Shown here piece by piece: positions 63,297 through 64,000 of a stretch of DNA of 64,000 nt. Below the pieces are notes generated by a model. It saw nothing but the letters and a program-made list of their open reading frames with translations, was not told the origin of the DNA and ran no database searches. The DNA lies in NCBI RefSeq assembly GCF_007750395.1, contig NZ_CP036281.1, forward strand, positions 409,211 to 473,210. The letters are read 5' to 3'. This stretch comes from Polystyrenella longa. GTDB lineage: Bacteria > Planctomycetota > Planctomycetia > Planctomycetales > Planctomycetaceae. Position 1 is the stretch's first letter. Each line of letters begins with the position of its first letter. A program made the position numbers and the translations under genes.

Positions 63297-64000
63297 TTAT
63301 TTCGCGGGTTCTGCCGGTTTGGATTCTGGAGTCTCCTGCGCCGGAGCCGGTTCTGAAGCAGGTGATTTTTCCGGCGACTCTTCTGATTCGGATTCTTCTG
63401 CAGAAAGTTCCTGTTTAACAGGATTCACTGTCGTGCCGGGCTGCGCCCGTTGGAGACCATCGATCACAATCCATTCGTCCGCTTGAAGTCCCGCTTCGAT
63501 TTCTCGCATGCCATCGTCTGTTTGCAATCCGGGAGTCACTTGCCGGTATTGCGCCATCTTGTTTTCATCAATCACCAGGACGAATTTATTTCCCTGGTCC
63601 GTTCCAATCGCACGCGAGGGAACGAGGACATGAGGCCGTTCCTTACCCAGAGGAATCTTTACCGTCACGAACAAACCTGGCAGCAAAAAATTGTTCGTGT
63701 TGTCGAACTTAGCACGCAGGCGAATCGTTCCCGTTCCCGAATCGACCTGATTATCGACAAAGTCGAGTACTCCTTGATGCTCGAATGAATTTTCATTCGC
63801 CAGTTTAATCCAGACAGGCCATTGGACTTCGGAAAGTTTCCGCTTATCTTCTCCACCGTATTGTTTACGATGTTCGGCCTGAGCTTTCAGGATGGTTCGC
63901 TCATCCACGTCAAAGTAGACGTGGATCGGATCCATACTGACGACGGTCGTCAGTGGTATCCCGCTGATATTCACAGCCGACACGAGATTCCCCTTCGTCA
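63297..64000 (-). CDS. RND periplasmic adaptor (AcrA-like), C-terminal part
   Basis: The frame is open to the window end, where the residues TKGNLVSAVNISGIPLTTVVSM fit the beta-barrel part of AcrA-like proteins; the lipoyl and coiled-coil parts and the N-terminus are outside. Further on: YFDVDERTILKAQ, FDNTNNFLLPGLFVTVKIPLG, and LVPSRAIGTDQGNKFVLVID. The C-terminus after residue about 190 of this part is acidic/Pro-rich (EESESEESPEKSPASEPAP). It lies 100 bp upstream of the permease gene and is in the same operon. Both proteins share Pro-rich tails. Confidence 0.85.
   Translation of the reverse strand, partial: TKGNLVSAVNISGIPLTTVVSMDPIHVYFDVDERTILKAQAEHRKQYGGEDKRKLSEVQWPVWIKLANENSFEHQGVLDFVDNQVDSGTGTIRLRAKFDNTNNFLLPGLFVTVKIPLGKERPHVLVPSRAIGTDQGNKFVLVIDENKMAQYRQVTPGLQTDDGMREIEAGLQADEWIVIDGLQRAQPGTTVNPVKQELSAEESESEESPEKSPASEPAPAQETPESKPAEPAK

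Noticed and set aside
1-64000. tRNA, rRNA, CRISPR and integrase genes
   Set aside because: Looked for by eye and not found; the TTCGATTCC-like strings seen lie inside coding genes.

Overview
The window reads as chromosomal DNA of a planctomycete, most likely family Planctomycetaceae. This is an inference from gene content: a type III polyketide synthase cluster, an ECF42-type sigma factor with DGPF proteins, a tetrahydromethanopterin C1 enzyme (Ftr), a Tat-exported Gfo/Idh/MocA oxidoreductase, a sulfatase, PQQ-type beta-propellers and two RND pumps. I saw no rRNA, tRNA or CRISPR array.

Layout. 1-2.2 kb: a leftward type III PKS / FAD oxidoreductase / methyltransferase cluster, cut by the window start. 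2.5-3.6 kb: two small genes of unknown function. 4-7.9 kb: ECF42-type sigma factor, two YCII/DGPF proteins (one fused to a VOC domain), a SnoaL-like protein and a DUF1579 protein. 8.1-10.9 kb: APC permease, DoxX, ThiF/MoeB-type E1 enzyme. 11.0-16.7 kb: a compact phage-derived block (HTH protein, ParB-like protein, ABC-type ATPase, GNAT, small and large terminase, portal) without capsid, tail or integrase. 16.9-20.8 kb: redoxin, an anchored unknown protein, ATP-type PEP carboxykinase. 20.9-28 kb: heavy-metal RND system (permease, adaptor, His/Cys-rich small protein; divergent TolC-like channel). 28.3-29.2 kb: a small membrane protein and a broken IS5-type transposase. 29.4-31.3 kb: a candidate 6S RNA with its own promoter, 5-formyl-THF cyclo-ligase and Ftr. 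31.6-36.2 kb: Cys-rich NHL lipoprotein, PhnD-like binding protein and a PQQ propeller apparently joined to it by -1 recoding. 36.4-41.9 kb: sulfatase, cydAB with an inverted-repeat operator candidate, and a divergent RNase HII-like protein. 42.3-48.8 kb: exopolysaccharide export, tyrosine kinase and ligase operon, closed by a strong terminator. 49-58.9 kb: oxidoreductase, aspartate-deficient prepilin peptidase homologue, alpha/beta-hydrolase-like protein, SAM hydrolase, flagellar-rod-like secreted protein, methyltransferase, NMNAT-like protein and HAD phosphatase. 59.1-64 kb: sigma factor and an HAE-type RND pump with its adaptor, cut by the window end.

The most interesting signals are: (1) the nine-A slippery run followed by a perfect 8-bp stem at the PhnD/PQQ junction, where the downstream frame has no usual start codon before its conserved N-terminal motif; (2) the capsid-less terminase/portal block with intact catalytic motifs and an ATPase-acetyltransferase pair; (3) the candidate 6S RNA upstream of the cyclo-ligase gene; and (4) the cydAB promoter inverted repeat and the paired insertions in CydA. 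Everything was read by eye; no database search was run.
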